NCBI GenBank assembly: GCA_904419785.1
Contig: CAJFSY010000002.1
Span: forward strand, 62,001-126,000
Reading direction: 5' to 3'
Source: an uncultured Neglectibacter sp.
GTDB taxonomy: Bacteria; Bacillota; Clostridia; Oscillospirales; Acutalibacteraceae
DNA length: 64,000 bases
In this document: piece after piece, positions 33,802-42,360 of the stretch
Position numbering within the stretch: position 1 is the stretch's first letter
Layout of the letters: each line of letters begins with the position of its first letter
Notes under the pieces: model-generated
Told to the model about the DNA's origin: nothing
What the model saw: the letters and a program-made list of their open reading frames with translations, nothing else
Databases searched by the model: none
Translations under genes and position numbers: made by a program

Positions 33802-36231
33802 ATGATTATCCAAAAGCTTATGGACCATTGGACCCTGGAAGTATCGGGCCAGGGAGAAAAAATTCAAGCAAAAGTGCCCGGCTCTGTGTATGCGGATCTG
33901 CTGGCAGCCGGGAAAATGAAAGACCCGTATTACCGCGATAACGAATTGGAAGCCCTGGCTTTGATGGAGAATGATTTTCTCTACACAGAGAATTTTGTTC
34001 CTGAAGAAGGGGTTTTGGACTGTCCCCATCAAGTGCTGCGATTTGAGGGCATTGATACTGTGGCGGATATCCGTCTCAACGGAGTGCTGCTGTCCCACGT
34101 AGAGAACATGCACCGCACCTTTGAGTTTGATGTGGCGGGTGTTTTGAAACCCGGCGAAAACTGGCTGGAAGTGAAATTCTATTCCCCTACCAAATGGATT
34201 CGGGAAAAGTATGCGGAGAGCCCTGCCGACGGCAGTTCAGACGCTATGCGGGGCTTTGCCAACCTGCGGAAAGCCCATTGCATGTTCGGTTGGGACTGGG
34301 GCCCCCACCTGCCTGACGCTGGTCTGTGGCGGCCGGTGTATCTGCTGGGTGTGAATGGTGGAAAACTTGATTCGGTCCACATCCGCCAGCGCCACCAGCA
34401 CGGCCGTGTAAAGCTGGAGATAAAACCGGAAATGAGCTACATAGATGTAAAGGATATATCCTATACAGTTGAACTGATAGACCCCCAGGGGAACGTGTCT
34501 CGCTATGAGGATTCTCCCAAGGAAATCCTGGTAGAACATCCCCAGCTGTGGTGGCCCCATGGATATGGGGAACAGCCTCTGTACACTGTAAAGGTTACTG
34601 CCTTTTCGAATGGCCGGGAGCTGGATTCCTGGCAGCGACGGATCGGCCTGCGCACCCTGACGATGCACATGGAGAAAGATGAGCATGGTGAGAGCTTTGC
34701 CCATGAGGTCAATGGGGTGCAGATTTTCGCTATGGGCGCCGATTATATCCCCGAGGACAATATCCTTTCCCGGGTCACCCCGGAACGGACCCGACGCTTG
34801 CTGGAACAGTGCGTGGCCGCGAATTTCAACTGTGTCCGTGTGTGGGGCGGCGGTTACTATCCGGACGACGCCTTTTATGATGCCTGCGACGAACTGGGCC
34901 TGCTGGTGTGGCAGGACTTTATGTTCGCTTGCGCGGTCTACAATCTTACGCTGGATTTCGCCGAAAACATCCGGGCGGAGTTCCTCGACAACGTGCGCCG
35001 GCTGCGCCATCACGCTTCTTTGGGGCTGTGGTGCGGCAACAACGAGATGGAGATGTTCGTGGACCAGGGCGAGTGGGTCCGCAATCCCCGGCAGAAGGCC
35101 GACTACATCCGCATGTATGAGTATCTTATCCCGGAAGTGCTGCGGGAACATGACCCGGATACATTTTACTGGCCTGCCAGTCCGTCCAGTGGCGGCGGGT
35201 TCGACAACCCCAACGACCCCACCCGCGGGGATGTGCATTATTGGTCTGTGTGGCACGGTATGGAGCCCTTTTCTGGATACCGCAAGCACCAGTTCCGATA
35301 TCTTTCTGAATTTGGCTTTGAGTCGCTGCCTTGCTTAAAGACAGTGGAGACTTTTACCGAGCCCCAGGACCGGAACCTCTTCTCTTATGTTATGGAAAAG
35401 CATCAGCGCTGCTCCCGTGGCAGTATGCTCACAATGGCTTATTTGCAGCAGATGTATTTGTATCCCACCAGCTTCGAAATGATCTTGTACGCTTCCCAGC
35501 TTTTGCAGGCCGACGCTATCCGCTATGGCGTAGAACATTTCCGGCGTATCCGGGGCGTGTGCATGGGCGCCGTGTACTGGCAGCTCAATGATTGCTGGCC
35601 GGTTGCTTCCTGGGCTTCCATCGACTACACCGGCCGTTGGAAAGCTTTGCATTATTATGCCAAGAGGTTCTTTGCCCCGGTCATGCTTTCCTGCTGCGAG
35701 GAAGGGATGCTTTCCCAAGAGCCTAACGTCAACGCGGAGCCATACAATATGGAAAAGAGCATCCGGCTTTCTGTTGCCAATGAGACTATGAAGGAGCGCG
35801 CCTGCATCGTGAAATGGGCTTTGCGTGATAACCTTGGGAACATCCAGCAGGAAGAGACCATCTCCTTGACGGTGCCTGCCCTTTCCAGCGTTTGGCTGGA
35901 TAAAGTGGAGCTGCCGGATGCGGATATTTTTGAGGATTACGTCAGCTATGACCTGTATGAGAACGGCCAGCGGATTTCCGGCGGCACGGTGATTTTCTCC
36001 ATGCCCAAGTATTTCCATTATGCGGACCCGCAGCTTTCCTGCCGTGTAGAAGGGGACGAGATCGTGGTGAGCGCCAAAGCGTATGCCAAGAGCGTTGAGG
36101 TTCAGAATGAAAATGAGGACTTGCTGCTTTCTGACAATTACTTCGATATGAACGCCGGAGAGACCAGGGTGAAAGTCCTTTCGGGCAGCGTGGACAATTT
36201 GAGGCTGCGCAGCGTGTATGACATCCATTAA
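33802..36231 (+). CDS. Beta-mannosidase, GH2 family
   Basis: Cytosolic exo-hydrolase releasing mannose from mannan oligosaccharides or N-glycan cores. The 809-residue protein lacks a signal peptide and has the GH2 order: N-terminal jelly-roll (with [18 protein letters not shown]), Ig-like domain, TIM barrel with acid/base Glu415 in GNNE and nucleophile Glu503 in SEFGFES, then C-terminal domains. The GWDWGP signature separates beta-mannosidases from beta-galactosidases. ATG 33802 has GGGAGG ten bases upstream. No mannan transporter or regulator is adjacent, so substrate uptake is encoded elsewhere. Confidence 0.92.
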   Translation: MIIQKLMDHWTLEVSGQGEKIQAKVPGSVYADLLAAGKMKDPYYRDNELEALALMENDFLYTENFVPEEGVLDCPHQVLRFEGIDTVADIRLNGVLLSHVENMHRTFEFDVAGVLKPGENWLEVKFYSPTKWIREKYAESPADGSSDAMRGFANLRKAHCMFGWDWGPHLPDAGLWRPVYLLGVNGGKLDSVHIRQRHQHGRVKLEIKPEMSYIDVKDISYTVELIDPQGNVSRYEDSPKEILVEHPQLWWPHGYGEQPLYTVKVTAFSNGRELDSWQRRIGLRTLTMHMEKDEHGESFAHEVNGVQIFAMGADYIPEDNILSRVTPERTRRLLEQCVAANFNCVRVWGGGYYPDDAFYDACDELGLLVWQDFMFACAVYNLTLDFAENIRAEFLDNVRRLRHHASLGLWCGNNEMEMFVDQGEWVRNPRQKADYIRMYEYLIPEVLREHDPDTFYWPASPSSGGGFDNPNDPTRGDVHYWSVWHGMEPFSGYRKHQFRYLSEFGFESLPCLKTVETFTEPQDRNLFSYVMEKHQRCSRGSMLTMAYLQQMYLYPTSFEMILYASQLLQADAIRYGVEHFRRIRGVCMGAVYWQLNDCWPVASWASIDYTGRWKALHYYAKRFFAPVMLSCCEEGMLSQEPNVNAEPYNMEKSIRLSVANETMKERACIVKWALRDNLGNIQQEETISLTVPALSSVWLDKVELPDADIFEDYVSYDLYENGQRISGGTVIFSMPKYFHYADPQLSCRVEGDEIVVSAKAYAKSVEVQNENEDLLLSDNYFDMNAGETRVKVLSGSVDNLRLRSVYDIH

Positions 36232-36270
36232 AGGAGTGCGGAAAAGCGGTAAATTTTCCTCCTCAATCTC

Positions 36271-36299
36271 TTGACAAATGACTTTGGGAAGATTATAAT
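36271..36299 (+). promoter_or_regulatory. Consensus promoter of infC-rpmI-rplT
   Basis: TTGACA (36271-36276), a 17-base spacer and TATAAT (36294-36299): both hexamers match consensus exactly. Transcription starts near 36306, giving a leader of about 250 bases. Confidence 0.92.
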
Positions 36300-36305
36300 A
36301 ATTAC

Positions 36306-36541
36306 ACGGTAAAACAAAGCGGAGCCGGCGGCTCCCACCCGTGCAGTACCGTCTGACACAGGTCAATATCCCAGAGTGGCTTTTGAAAAACGCTGCGGAG
36401 CGTGATGCAAAGCTTTCAGCCCTTTGAGGCTTTTATGGGAACGTTGATTTGCGGGCAGAAGGAGTTCTGCCCGCTTTTGGTTTTCCTTTTGGATAAGCCG
36501 GCCGCCCTTCGCGCCAAACAGCTTGAGAACAACGTGTGATG
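36306..36541 (+). promoter_or_regulatory. infC leader RNA (L20-type attenuator)
   Basis: Structured leader between a consensus promoter and infC. Its 3' part has an intrinsic terminator, gcgggcag (36451-36458) and ctgcccgc (36467-36474) with an eight-base loop and four T, before the gene. In other Firmicutes ribosomal protein L20 binds such a leader to promote termination of the IF3-L35-L20 operon; the position and terminator fit, but the L20-binding pseudoknot cannot be verified by eye. Confidence 0.75.
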
Positions 36542-36553
36542 GAGGTGCTACCC

Positions 36554-37072
36554 ATTAGCAAACAGGAACTGCAGATCAACGAGCAAATCCGAGATAAGGA
36601 ACTTCGCGTTATTGATTCCGACGGCACGCAGCTGGGGATTATGTCCCTGCGGCAGGCTATGGAGATCGCGGAGCAGAAGAATCTGGACCTGGTGAAGATC
36701 GCCCCCCAGGCAAACCCGCCGGTGTGCAAGATCATCGACTATGGCAAGTTCCGCTTTGAACAGGCCAAGCGGGAAAAGGAAGCGAGAAAGAACCAGCGCG
36801 TCGTTGAGATCAAAGAGGTTCGCCTTTCCCTCAATATCGATACCCACGATTTTGAGACGAAACGAAACCATGCCATGCGGTTTATTTCCGAAGGCAACAA
36901 GGTTAAAGCTTCGATCCGGTTTCGAGGCAGAGAGATGGGTCACCCCGAGCTGGGGCAGGAAATTATGAGCCGCTTTGCCGAAGCGATGAGCGAGGTGGCC
37001 AATGTGGAGAAGCCCGCTAAGCTTGAGGGCAGAACCATGTTGATGTTCCTTGCTCCCAAGCCAGCTAAATGA
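36554..37072 (+). CDS. infC: Translation initiation factor IF-3
   Basis: IF-3 keeps the 30S subunit free and checks initiation codons. The 172-residue protein has the N-domain (INEQIRDKELRVID, PPVCKIIDYGKFRF) and C-domain (FRGREMGHPELGQ). The start is taken as ATT at 36554: GGAGGTG lies six bases upstream and ISKQELQINEQIR is the normal N terminus. AUU starts are known for infC, because IF-3 itself discriminates against them, giving feedback control. An in-frame ATG at 36539 has no ribosome site in front and would place the real Shine-Dalgarno inside the gene. First gene of the infC-rpmI-rplT operon. Confidence 0.95.
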   Translation: MSKQELQINEQIRDKELRVIDSDGTQLGIMSLRQAMEIAEQKNLDLVKIAPQANPPVCKIIDYGKFRFEQAKREKEARKNQRVVEIKEVRLSLNIDTHDFETKRNHAMRFISEGNKVKASIRFRGREMGHPELGQEIMSRFAEAMSEVANVEKPAKLEGRTMLMFLAPKPAK

Positions 37073-37108
37073 TGTTGTTTCAAAATATCCCACTAGGAGG
37101 ACTGCAAA

Positions 37109-37312
37109 ATGCCGAAACTGAAAACTCACAGCGGCGCCAAAAAGCGCTTTAAGCTTTCCAAAAACGGAAAGGTCATCCGTGCCCATGCGTATATGAGCCA
37201 CCTGGCCAACGGCCATGGCAAAACCCCCAAGACCAAGCGCCATGCCCGCGGCACCACTGTGGTTGATAAAACCAACGAGACCGCGATCAAGCGGATGCTG
37301 CCCTACAAATAA
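37109..37312 (+). CDS. rpmI: Ribosomal protein bL35
   Basis: A 67-residue, strongly basic large-subunit protein. It begins MPKLKTHSGAKKRF and has the conserved HLANGHGKTPKTKR-like and MLPYK ending. ATG 37109 has AGGAGG nine bases upstream. It sits 36 bases after infC; a 102-base GC-rich spacer containing a gacggc/gccgtc stem separates it from rplT. Confidence 0.97.
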   Translation: MPKLKTHSGAKKRFKLSKNGKVIRAHAYMSHLANGHGKTPKTKRHARGTTVVDKTNETAIKRMLPYK

Positions 37313-37414
37313 GAAGGGTTTCCCGCGGGGACGGCGGCGGGCAGAAGGTTCGGGCCGTCTCGCAATAACTTATGAATATCAGTTTGCTTCACCATAAGAA
37401 AGGATGGTACAGGA

Positions 37415-37768
37415 ATGGCTAGAGTTAAGGGCGCAATGATGACGCGCAAAAGAAGAAAAAAGGTATTAAAGCTTGCCAAAGGATATTGGGGCGCTAAGAG
37501 CCGTCATTTTAAAATGGCCAAACAGGCCGTGATGAAGTCTGGCAACTACGCTTTTATCGGACGGAAACAGCGTAAGCGTGACTTCCGCCGCCTGTGGATC
37601 ACCCGTATTTCCGCGGCTTGCCGTATGAACGACATCAACTATTCCACCTTCATGAACGGCTTGAAGAAGGCTGGCATCACCTTGAACCGGAAGATGCTTT
37701 CCGAGATCGCCATCGCCGATGCTGCCGGCTTTACCGCTCTGGTAGAGAAGGCCAAGGCTGCTCTATAA
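37415..37768 (+). CDS. rplT: Ribosomal protein bL20
   Basis: A 117-residue protein of the 50S subunit, needed early in assembly. It starts [16 protein letters not shown] and has [31 protein letters not shown], the standard features. In Firmicutes L20 feeds back on its own operon through the leader, here the attenuator before infC. ATG 37415 has GAAAGGATGG upstream. Confidence 0.98.
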   Translation: MARVKGAMMTRKRRKKVLKLAKGYWGAKSRHFKMAKQAVMKSGNYAFIGRKQRKRDFRRLWITRISAACRMNDINYSTFMNGLKKAGITLNRKMLSEIAIADAAGFTALVEKAKAAL

Positions 37769-37781
37769 AAAGCTAAAAGTG

Positions 37782-37809
37782 CGCCCGAGGCAAGGGATTG
37801 CCTTGGGCG
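37782..37809 (+). terminator. Probable terminator after rplT
   Basis: cgcccgaggca (37782-37792) pairs with tgccttgggcg (37799-37809), one G-U pair; the following T content is modest. A second hairpin (gggaggcc 37836-37843 with ggcctccc 37854-37861) lies close by, so ending may be shared. Confidence 0.5.
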
Positions 37810-37896
37810 TTCCTATTATTCCTAAAGTGGGAAGAGGGAGGCCGTGGTTTTTTGGCCTCCCTTTCAAGACGAATTTTACAGGAAGGGGGCGGCTGG

Positions 37897-38709
37897 ATGG
37901 ACAGCATTACCAGCCGGCAGAACAAAATTGTCCGGGAGGCGGCGGCATTGTCATCCTCTGGGGAGGAGCGGCGGAAGCGCCGGGAATTCCTTTGCGAGGG
38001 GGCACGCTTGTGCCAGGACGCTGCACGTTCCGGGGTGAAGGTCCTGCGGTGTTTCTTCACGGAGGAGGCGCAGCGCAAATACGCCCCTTATCTGGAACAA
38101 ATATTGGCTGTAAGCGGGGCAAGCTATCAGGTGGCGGACCATGTGGCCCAGCTTTTATCCTCCACGAAACATTCCCAAGGGGTATTTTGCCAGTGCTCCT
38201 GGCCGGAAACTCTTGGAGGAAGCGAGAAAACCGTCAGCCGCTGCGTGGTATTGGAAAACCTTCAAGACCCCGGAAACCTGGGGACCATCCTACGAACGGC
38301 GGAAGCTCTTGGATTCCGGCAGGTATATCTTTTGGGCGATTGTTGCGATCCCCTTTCCCCAAAAGCGCTGCGGGCTTCTATGGGGGCGGTTTTTCGGGTG
38401 GGTTTGACAGTTGAGCCTTCCAGAGAGAAACTATGCGCCCAGCTGAAACGAGAAGGGCGCGTCCTTCTTGCGGCTGTTCCTGACAGCGCCGCTCTGCCCG
38501 TGACAAAAGTAGATTTTTCCCAGGGGAAATGGGCGGTGTTTATTGGCAATGAGGGCAGTGGACTCACTTCTGAAACCATCGCTTTATGCCATGACCTGCT
38601 GACTATCCCCATGGCAGGCCGGGCGGAATCGTTAAATGCTTCGGCGGCGGCTACTATTTTGCTTTGGGAGATGGCCAGAGCCGGAGGAAAGGAGGGCTTC
38701 CATGGATAA
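37897..38709 (+). CDS. TrmH/SpoU family RNA 2'-O-methyltransferase
   Basis: A 270-residue SPOUT methyltransferase. N-terminal substrate-binding domain (about 1-100) begins ITSRQNKIVREAAAL, then the knotted SpoU domain with LENLQDPGNLGTILRTAEALG, IGNEGSGLTSE and IPMAGRAESLNASAAATILLWE (motifs 1-3), which form the AdoMet site. The family methylates rRNA (RlmB/TsnR-like) or tRNA; the exact target is unknown. ATG 37897 has GGAAGGGGG upstream. It overlaps dprA by eight bases and follows the rplT terminator, starting the next unit. Confidence 0.9.
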   Translation: MDSITSRQNKIVREAAALSSSGEERRKRREFLCEGARLCQDAARSGVKVLRCFFTEEAQRKYAPYLEQILAVSGASYQVADHVAQLLSSTKHSQGVFCQCSWPETLGGSEKTVSRCVVLENLQDPGNLGTILRTAEALGFRQVYLLGDCCDPLSPKALRASMGAVFRVGLTVEPSREKLCAQLKREGRVLLAAVPDSAALPVTKVDFSQGKWAVFIGNEGSGLTSETIALCHDLLTIPMAGRAESLNASAAATILLWEMARAGGKEGFHG

Positions 38710-40087
38710 GCGGGTCTATTGGATTTGGCTTCAGCACGCTTTTGGTGAAGGAAGCCCCATGCCCTGGCGAATCCACCGCAGCCTGCCCGGCGGCGTGGAA
38801 GAATTCTTTGAAGGCGGCCCCAGAATGTGGAACTCGCTAGAAGTCATACGCGAAAGGGATGCCGCCGCATTATACAGCTTTTCTCTGGATGAAGCCAAAG
38901 CTCAGTTGGAACACGCTTTGAAAGTGGGGTGGGAGGTGCTCACCCCGGAGAGCGAAAATTATCCCGAGGCTTTGAAGAATATTTTCGACCCGCCTGCGGT
39001 ACTGTATGGTAAAGGTTGGCTGCCCAATGTGGACCGCCGCCCTGCTATTGCCGTAGTGGGCGCCCGCAAAGCGAAAAAGGAATCCGAAGAGAAAGGCAAA
39101 GAATTCGGCTATCAGTTGGCTATAGGCGGGGCTGTGGTGATCACCGGAGGCGCAGTGGGGATTGACGCAGCAGTCACGTTAGGAGCCATGAGCGGTGAAG
39201 CACCTGTAGTCAGTGTTCTGCCGGTGGCCTTGAATAGTTCCTATGTGAGCCGCAACGCATTTTTGCGGGAAAGCATCGTGGATAAAGGCGGCGCTTTGGT
39301 CACTGAGTATTTTTCCCAACAGACTCCGGGATTTGGCACGTTCCAAGTGCGCAACCGGCTGATCACGGGATTGTCTTGCGGGGTGCTTTTGATCCAGGCG
39401 GCCAAGAAAAGCGGCACAGTGATGTATGCTTCCCACGCGAAAGACCAGAACCGGGATGTGTTTGTATATCCGGGTCCGAAAGATGACCCTGCTTTTGCCG
39501 GCGGCTGGGGATTGATCGCCGACGGTGCCAAAGCGGTGGAACGGGGCGAAGAGGTTTTGGAGGAGTATGACCAGCGCTTTGAAGGTCTTGGCCGGGTCAT
39601 CCCTCTTTTTGAGAAAGAAAGCGGCGCGCCCGCTATAGAAGAGGAAGTTTTGCCGGCTTTGGCGGATTCAGGCGCTTCTTCGCTTTCTGAAGAGCAGGCG
39701 GCGGTGTTCGGTGTGCTGCGCCGGGAGCCTCAAGGGGTGGCACAGTTGGAAGAAGCCACAGGCTTTTCCACTGGAAAGCTGCTGGGCACCCTGACAGAAC
39801 TAGAATTGCTGGGCTTGGCGGAATCTTACCCGGGAAAGCGTTACCGCAAGGGAAAAGCCCCCAGTCCCAGAAAACCGGAAACAGATAAGAAAACCACCGG
39901 CTCCGAACTGACTATGAGCGGGGAGCAGGCTGCGGTTTTGGCCGAGCTGGGGCCAAAAGCGTTATCTGTTGCCCAGCTGGAAGAAAAGACCGGGCTGCCG
40001 GCGGGAAAGATTTTGAGCGCCCTGACGGAACTGGAACTTTTGGGGCTTGCGGAATCATGTCCGGGAAAACGCTACCGCAGGGGCTGA
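38702..40087 (+). CDS. dprA: DNA-processing protein DprA with duplicated C-terminal domain
   Basis: Single-strand DNA-binding protein that loads RecA in transformation. The 461-residue protein has a short N-terminal region, a Rossmann-like core (about 100-300) with VVGARKAKK and ITGGAVGIDAAV in place of the usual SGxARGID, then two tandem winged-helix domains of 57 residues each (39683-39853 and 39914-40084) about 65% identical, both ending LTELELLGLAES-PGKRYR. Normal DprA has one. The divergent core motif and doubled tail make this an unusual member. It overlaps trmH and is followed by the topA promoter; dprA-topA-trmFO is a known clostridial order. Confidence 0.88.
   Translation: MDKRVYWIWLQHAFGEGSPMPWRIHRSLPGGVEEFFEGGPRMWNSLEVIRERDAAALYSFSLDEAKAQLEHALKVGWEVLTPESENYPEALKNIFDPPAVLYGKGWLPNVDRRPAIAVVGARKAKKESEEKGKEFGYQLAIGGAVVITGGAVGIDAAVTLGAMSGEAPVVSVLPVALNSSYVSRNAFLRESIVDKGGALVTEYFSQQTPGFGTFQVRNRLITGLSCGVLLIQAAKKSGTVMYASHAKDQNRDVFVYPGPKDDPAFAGGWGLIADGAKAVERGEEVLEEYDQRFEGLGRVIPLFEKESGAPAIEEEVLPALADSGASSLSEEQAAVFGVLRREPQGVAQLEEATGFSTGKLLGTLTELELLGLAESYPGKRYRKGKAPSPRKPETDKKTTGSELTMSGEQAAVLAELGPKALSVAQLEEKTGLPAGKILSALTELELLGLAESCPGKRYRRG
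39683..39853 (+). repeat. DprA winged-helix repeat 1
   Basis: First of two tandem 57-codon coding repeats at the 3' end of dprA, 231 bases from the second. Encodes LSEEQAAVF...ESYPGKRYRKG. Confidence 0.85.
39914..40084 (+). repeat. DprA winged-helix repeat 2
   Basis: Second copy of the DprA C-terminal module, about 37 of 57 residues identical to repeat 1; the LTELELLGLAES segment is invariant. Confidence 0.85.
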
Positions 40088-40110
40088 TCTTTTGTTTTGT
40101 GAAATTTGAT

Positions 40111-40139
40111 TTGACAAACACTTTCCGCCGGAGTATTGT
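40111..40139 (+). promoter_or_regulatory. topA promoter
   Basis: TTGACA (40111-40116), 17 bases, then TATTGT (40134-40139), a partial -10 match. It lies between dprA and topA, giving a leader of about 120 bases. Confidence 0.6.
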
Positions 40140-40265
40140 AAAATGGACCTGGATGACGCATCCGGAAAAGATGCCTGCCCCCTGGCGTTATATTATTATA
40201 GAAGCGGGGCTTTGGAAAATCCGGTCCGGATAAAGCCGGACGGAAGAAAAGGAGTAATACAGCGA

Positions 40266-42359
40266 ATGTCGAAATTGGTGATTGTGGAGTCGCCTTCCAA
40301 GGCGAAAACCATTCAGAAATATTTAGGCAGCGGCTACGAAGTGATGGCTTCTATGGGCCATGTGCGGGATTTGCCCAAGGCGCGTCTCAGCGTGGACGTA
40401 AAGGACGGCTTTAAGCCGAAATACAGCATTATTAAAGGAAAAGAAAAGCTTGTGAAAGAGCTGAAAGAAGCGGCGGCCGATTCCGACGGCGTGCTGCTGG
40501 CCACTGACCCTGACCGTGAGGGAGAAGCTATTTCCTGGCATTTGGCTTATATCTTGGGGCTGGATGAGAACGCCCCTGACCGTGTGACCTTTAACGAGAT
40601 CACAAAATCTGGCGTAGAGGAAGGCATGGCCCATCCCCGGGCCATCGATCTGGACTTGGTGAACGCCCAGCAGGCCCGGCGCATCTTGGACCGTTTGGTG
40701 GGTTATACCCTCAGCCCGTTTTTGGCCAAGACCATCCGCAGGGGCCTTTCCGCGGGCCGGGTGCAGTCTGTGGCAGTGCGGATGATCGTAGATAGAGAAG
40801 AAGAGATCAAAGCGTTTGTGCCCCAGGAATATTGGAGCATCGACGCCAAGCTGACGGCGCCGCCTTCCAAAGCGGTATTCGCTGCCGCTTTTTACGGGGA
40901 CGAAAACGGCGAGATCAAGATCAATTCCAAAGAGGAATCCGACCAGCTTTTCGCGGAACTGGAAAAAGAGGAGTTCTTGGTTTCCACCGTGAAAAAAGGG
41001 AAGAAGAACCGTTCTCCTGCGCCGCCTTTTATCACTTCCACTTTGCAGCAGGAAGCCAGCCGGAAACTGGGCTTCCAGGCACGGCGCACCATGAAAGCCG
41101 CCCAGGAACTGTATGAAGGCGTGGAGATCGAGGGTGTGGGCTCCACAGGTTTGATCACCTATATGCGTACCGACTCCCTGCGTATCTCTGAGGATGCTAT
41201 CCGGGACGCCACAGCCTATATCGAAGAGCGCTGGGGAAGTAAGTATCTGCCCAGCAAGCCCCGGCATTTCAAATCCCGGGCAAACGCGCAGGACGGCCAC
41301 GAAGCTATTCGGCCTTCCACCATCAGTCTGACTCCCGACCAGGTAAAAAACTCTCTTACTTCGGACCAGTATAAGCTCTATAAGCTGATTTGGGAACGGT
41401 TCATCGCCTGCCAGATGGCCAACTGCGTGATGAATACCACCCAAGCCACCATCAACGCCGGAAAATATATTTTTAAAGCTTCCGGGTTCAATGTGGCCTT
41501 CGAGGGCTTTACCACCTTGTATGAGGAAAGCAAGGATGAAGAGGAAAAAGCCGGGAAAGACCTGCCTCCTTTGGAAGTGGGCATGAAGCTGAAAGTAAAA
41601 GACCTAAAGGGCAACCAGCATTTTACCCAGCCCCCGCCAAGGTTCACAGAAGCTTCTCTGATCAAGACACTGGAAGAGAACGGCATTGGCCGTCCTTCCA
41701 CATATGCGGCTACCATTTCCACCATTACCACCCGTGAATATGTCAGCCGGGAGGGGAAAGCCTTCAAGCCTACCGAACTGGGAGAAGTGATTACCCAGCT
41801 GATGAAAGAGCGGTTCCCAAAGATCGTAAACGTGAAGTTTACCGCCCAGGTTGAGGATGAACTGGACGCTGTCCAGAGAGGTGATGAAGAGTGGGTGGAA
41901 ACCCTGCAAAAGTTCTACGACGATTTTGACAAGACCGTTCAAAAAGCCAAAAAGGAGATGGACGGGGTCAAGATACAGCTGAAAGAGGACGAGACCGACG
42001 TTATCTGTGAGAAGTGCGGCCGGCGCATGGTGGTGAAAGTGGGCCGGTATGGGAAGTTCCTGGCTTGCCCGGGCTATCCGGAATGCAAAAATGTCAAAAA
42101 GATCGTGAACGATACCGGCGCCGAGTGTCCCAAATGCGGCGGTAAGATCATCGAGCGCAAGTCTAAAAAGGGAAGGGTATTTTATGGATGCAGCGAATAT
42201 CCCAAATGCGATTTCGTATCTTGGGACCCGCCGTCTAAAGAAAAATGCCCCGTTTGCGGCAAAACCCTGATGCAGAAAAAGAGCAAGGATAAGACCTTGT
42301 ACTGCGTCACGCCGGACTGCACCTTCCCCGGAAAGCGCCCAGAGGAGGACGAAAACTGA
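40266..42359 (+). CDS. topA: DNA topoisomerase I
   Basis: Type IA topoisomerase relaxing negative supercoils. The 697-residue protein has the TOPRIM domain (LVIVESPSKAKTI at 4-16; DPDREGE), the transesterification Tyr299 in GLITYMRTDS, and three C4 zinc-ribbon modules at the C terminus (CEKCG...CPGYPEC, CPKCG...CSEYPKC, CPVCG...CVTPDC). Length matches Firmicute TopA. ATG 40266 has AAGGAG eleven bases upstream and the N terminus is canonical. It is separated from trmFO by one base, so the two are co-transcribed. Confidence 0.98.
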   Translation: MSKLVIVESPSKAKTIQKYLGSGYEVMASMGHVRDLPKARLSVDVKDGFKPKYSIIKGKEKLVKELKEAAADSDGVLLATDPDREGEAISWHLAYILGLDENAPDRVTFNEITKSGVEEGMAHPRAIDLDLVNAQQARRILDRLVGYTLSPFLAKTIRRGLSAGRVQSVAVRMIVDREEEIKAFVPQEYWSIDAKLTAPPSKAVFAAAFYGDENGEIKINSKEESDQLFAELEKEEFLVSTVKKGKKNRSPAPPFITSTLQQEASRKLGFQARRTMKAAQELYEGVEIEGVGSTGLITYMRTDSLRISEDAIRDATAYIEERWGSKYLPSKPRHFKSRANAQDGHEAIRPSTISLTPDQVKNSLTSDQYKLYKLIWERFIACQMANCVMNTTQATINAGKYIFKASGFNVAFEGFTTLYEESKDEEEKAGKDLPPLEVGMKLKVKDLKGNQHFTQPPPRFTEASLIKTLEENGIGRPSTYAATISTITTREYVSREGKAFKPTELGEVITQLMKERFPKIVNVKFTAQVEDELDAVQRGDEEWVETLQKFYDDFDKTVQKAKKEMDGVKIQLKEDETDVICEKCGRRMVVKVGRYGKFLACPGYPECKNVKKIVNDTGAECPKCGGKIIERKSKKGRVFYGCSEYPKCDFVSWDPPSKEKCPVCGKTLMQKKSKDKTLYCVTPDCTFPGKRPEEDEN

Positions 42360-42360
42360 T

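Noticed and set aside
34237..36366. Long minus-strand frames opposite the beta-mannosidase gene
   Set aside because: They overlap a complete GH2 gene with catalytic Glu residues and have no independent support.
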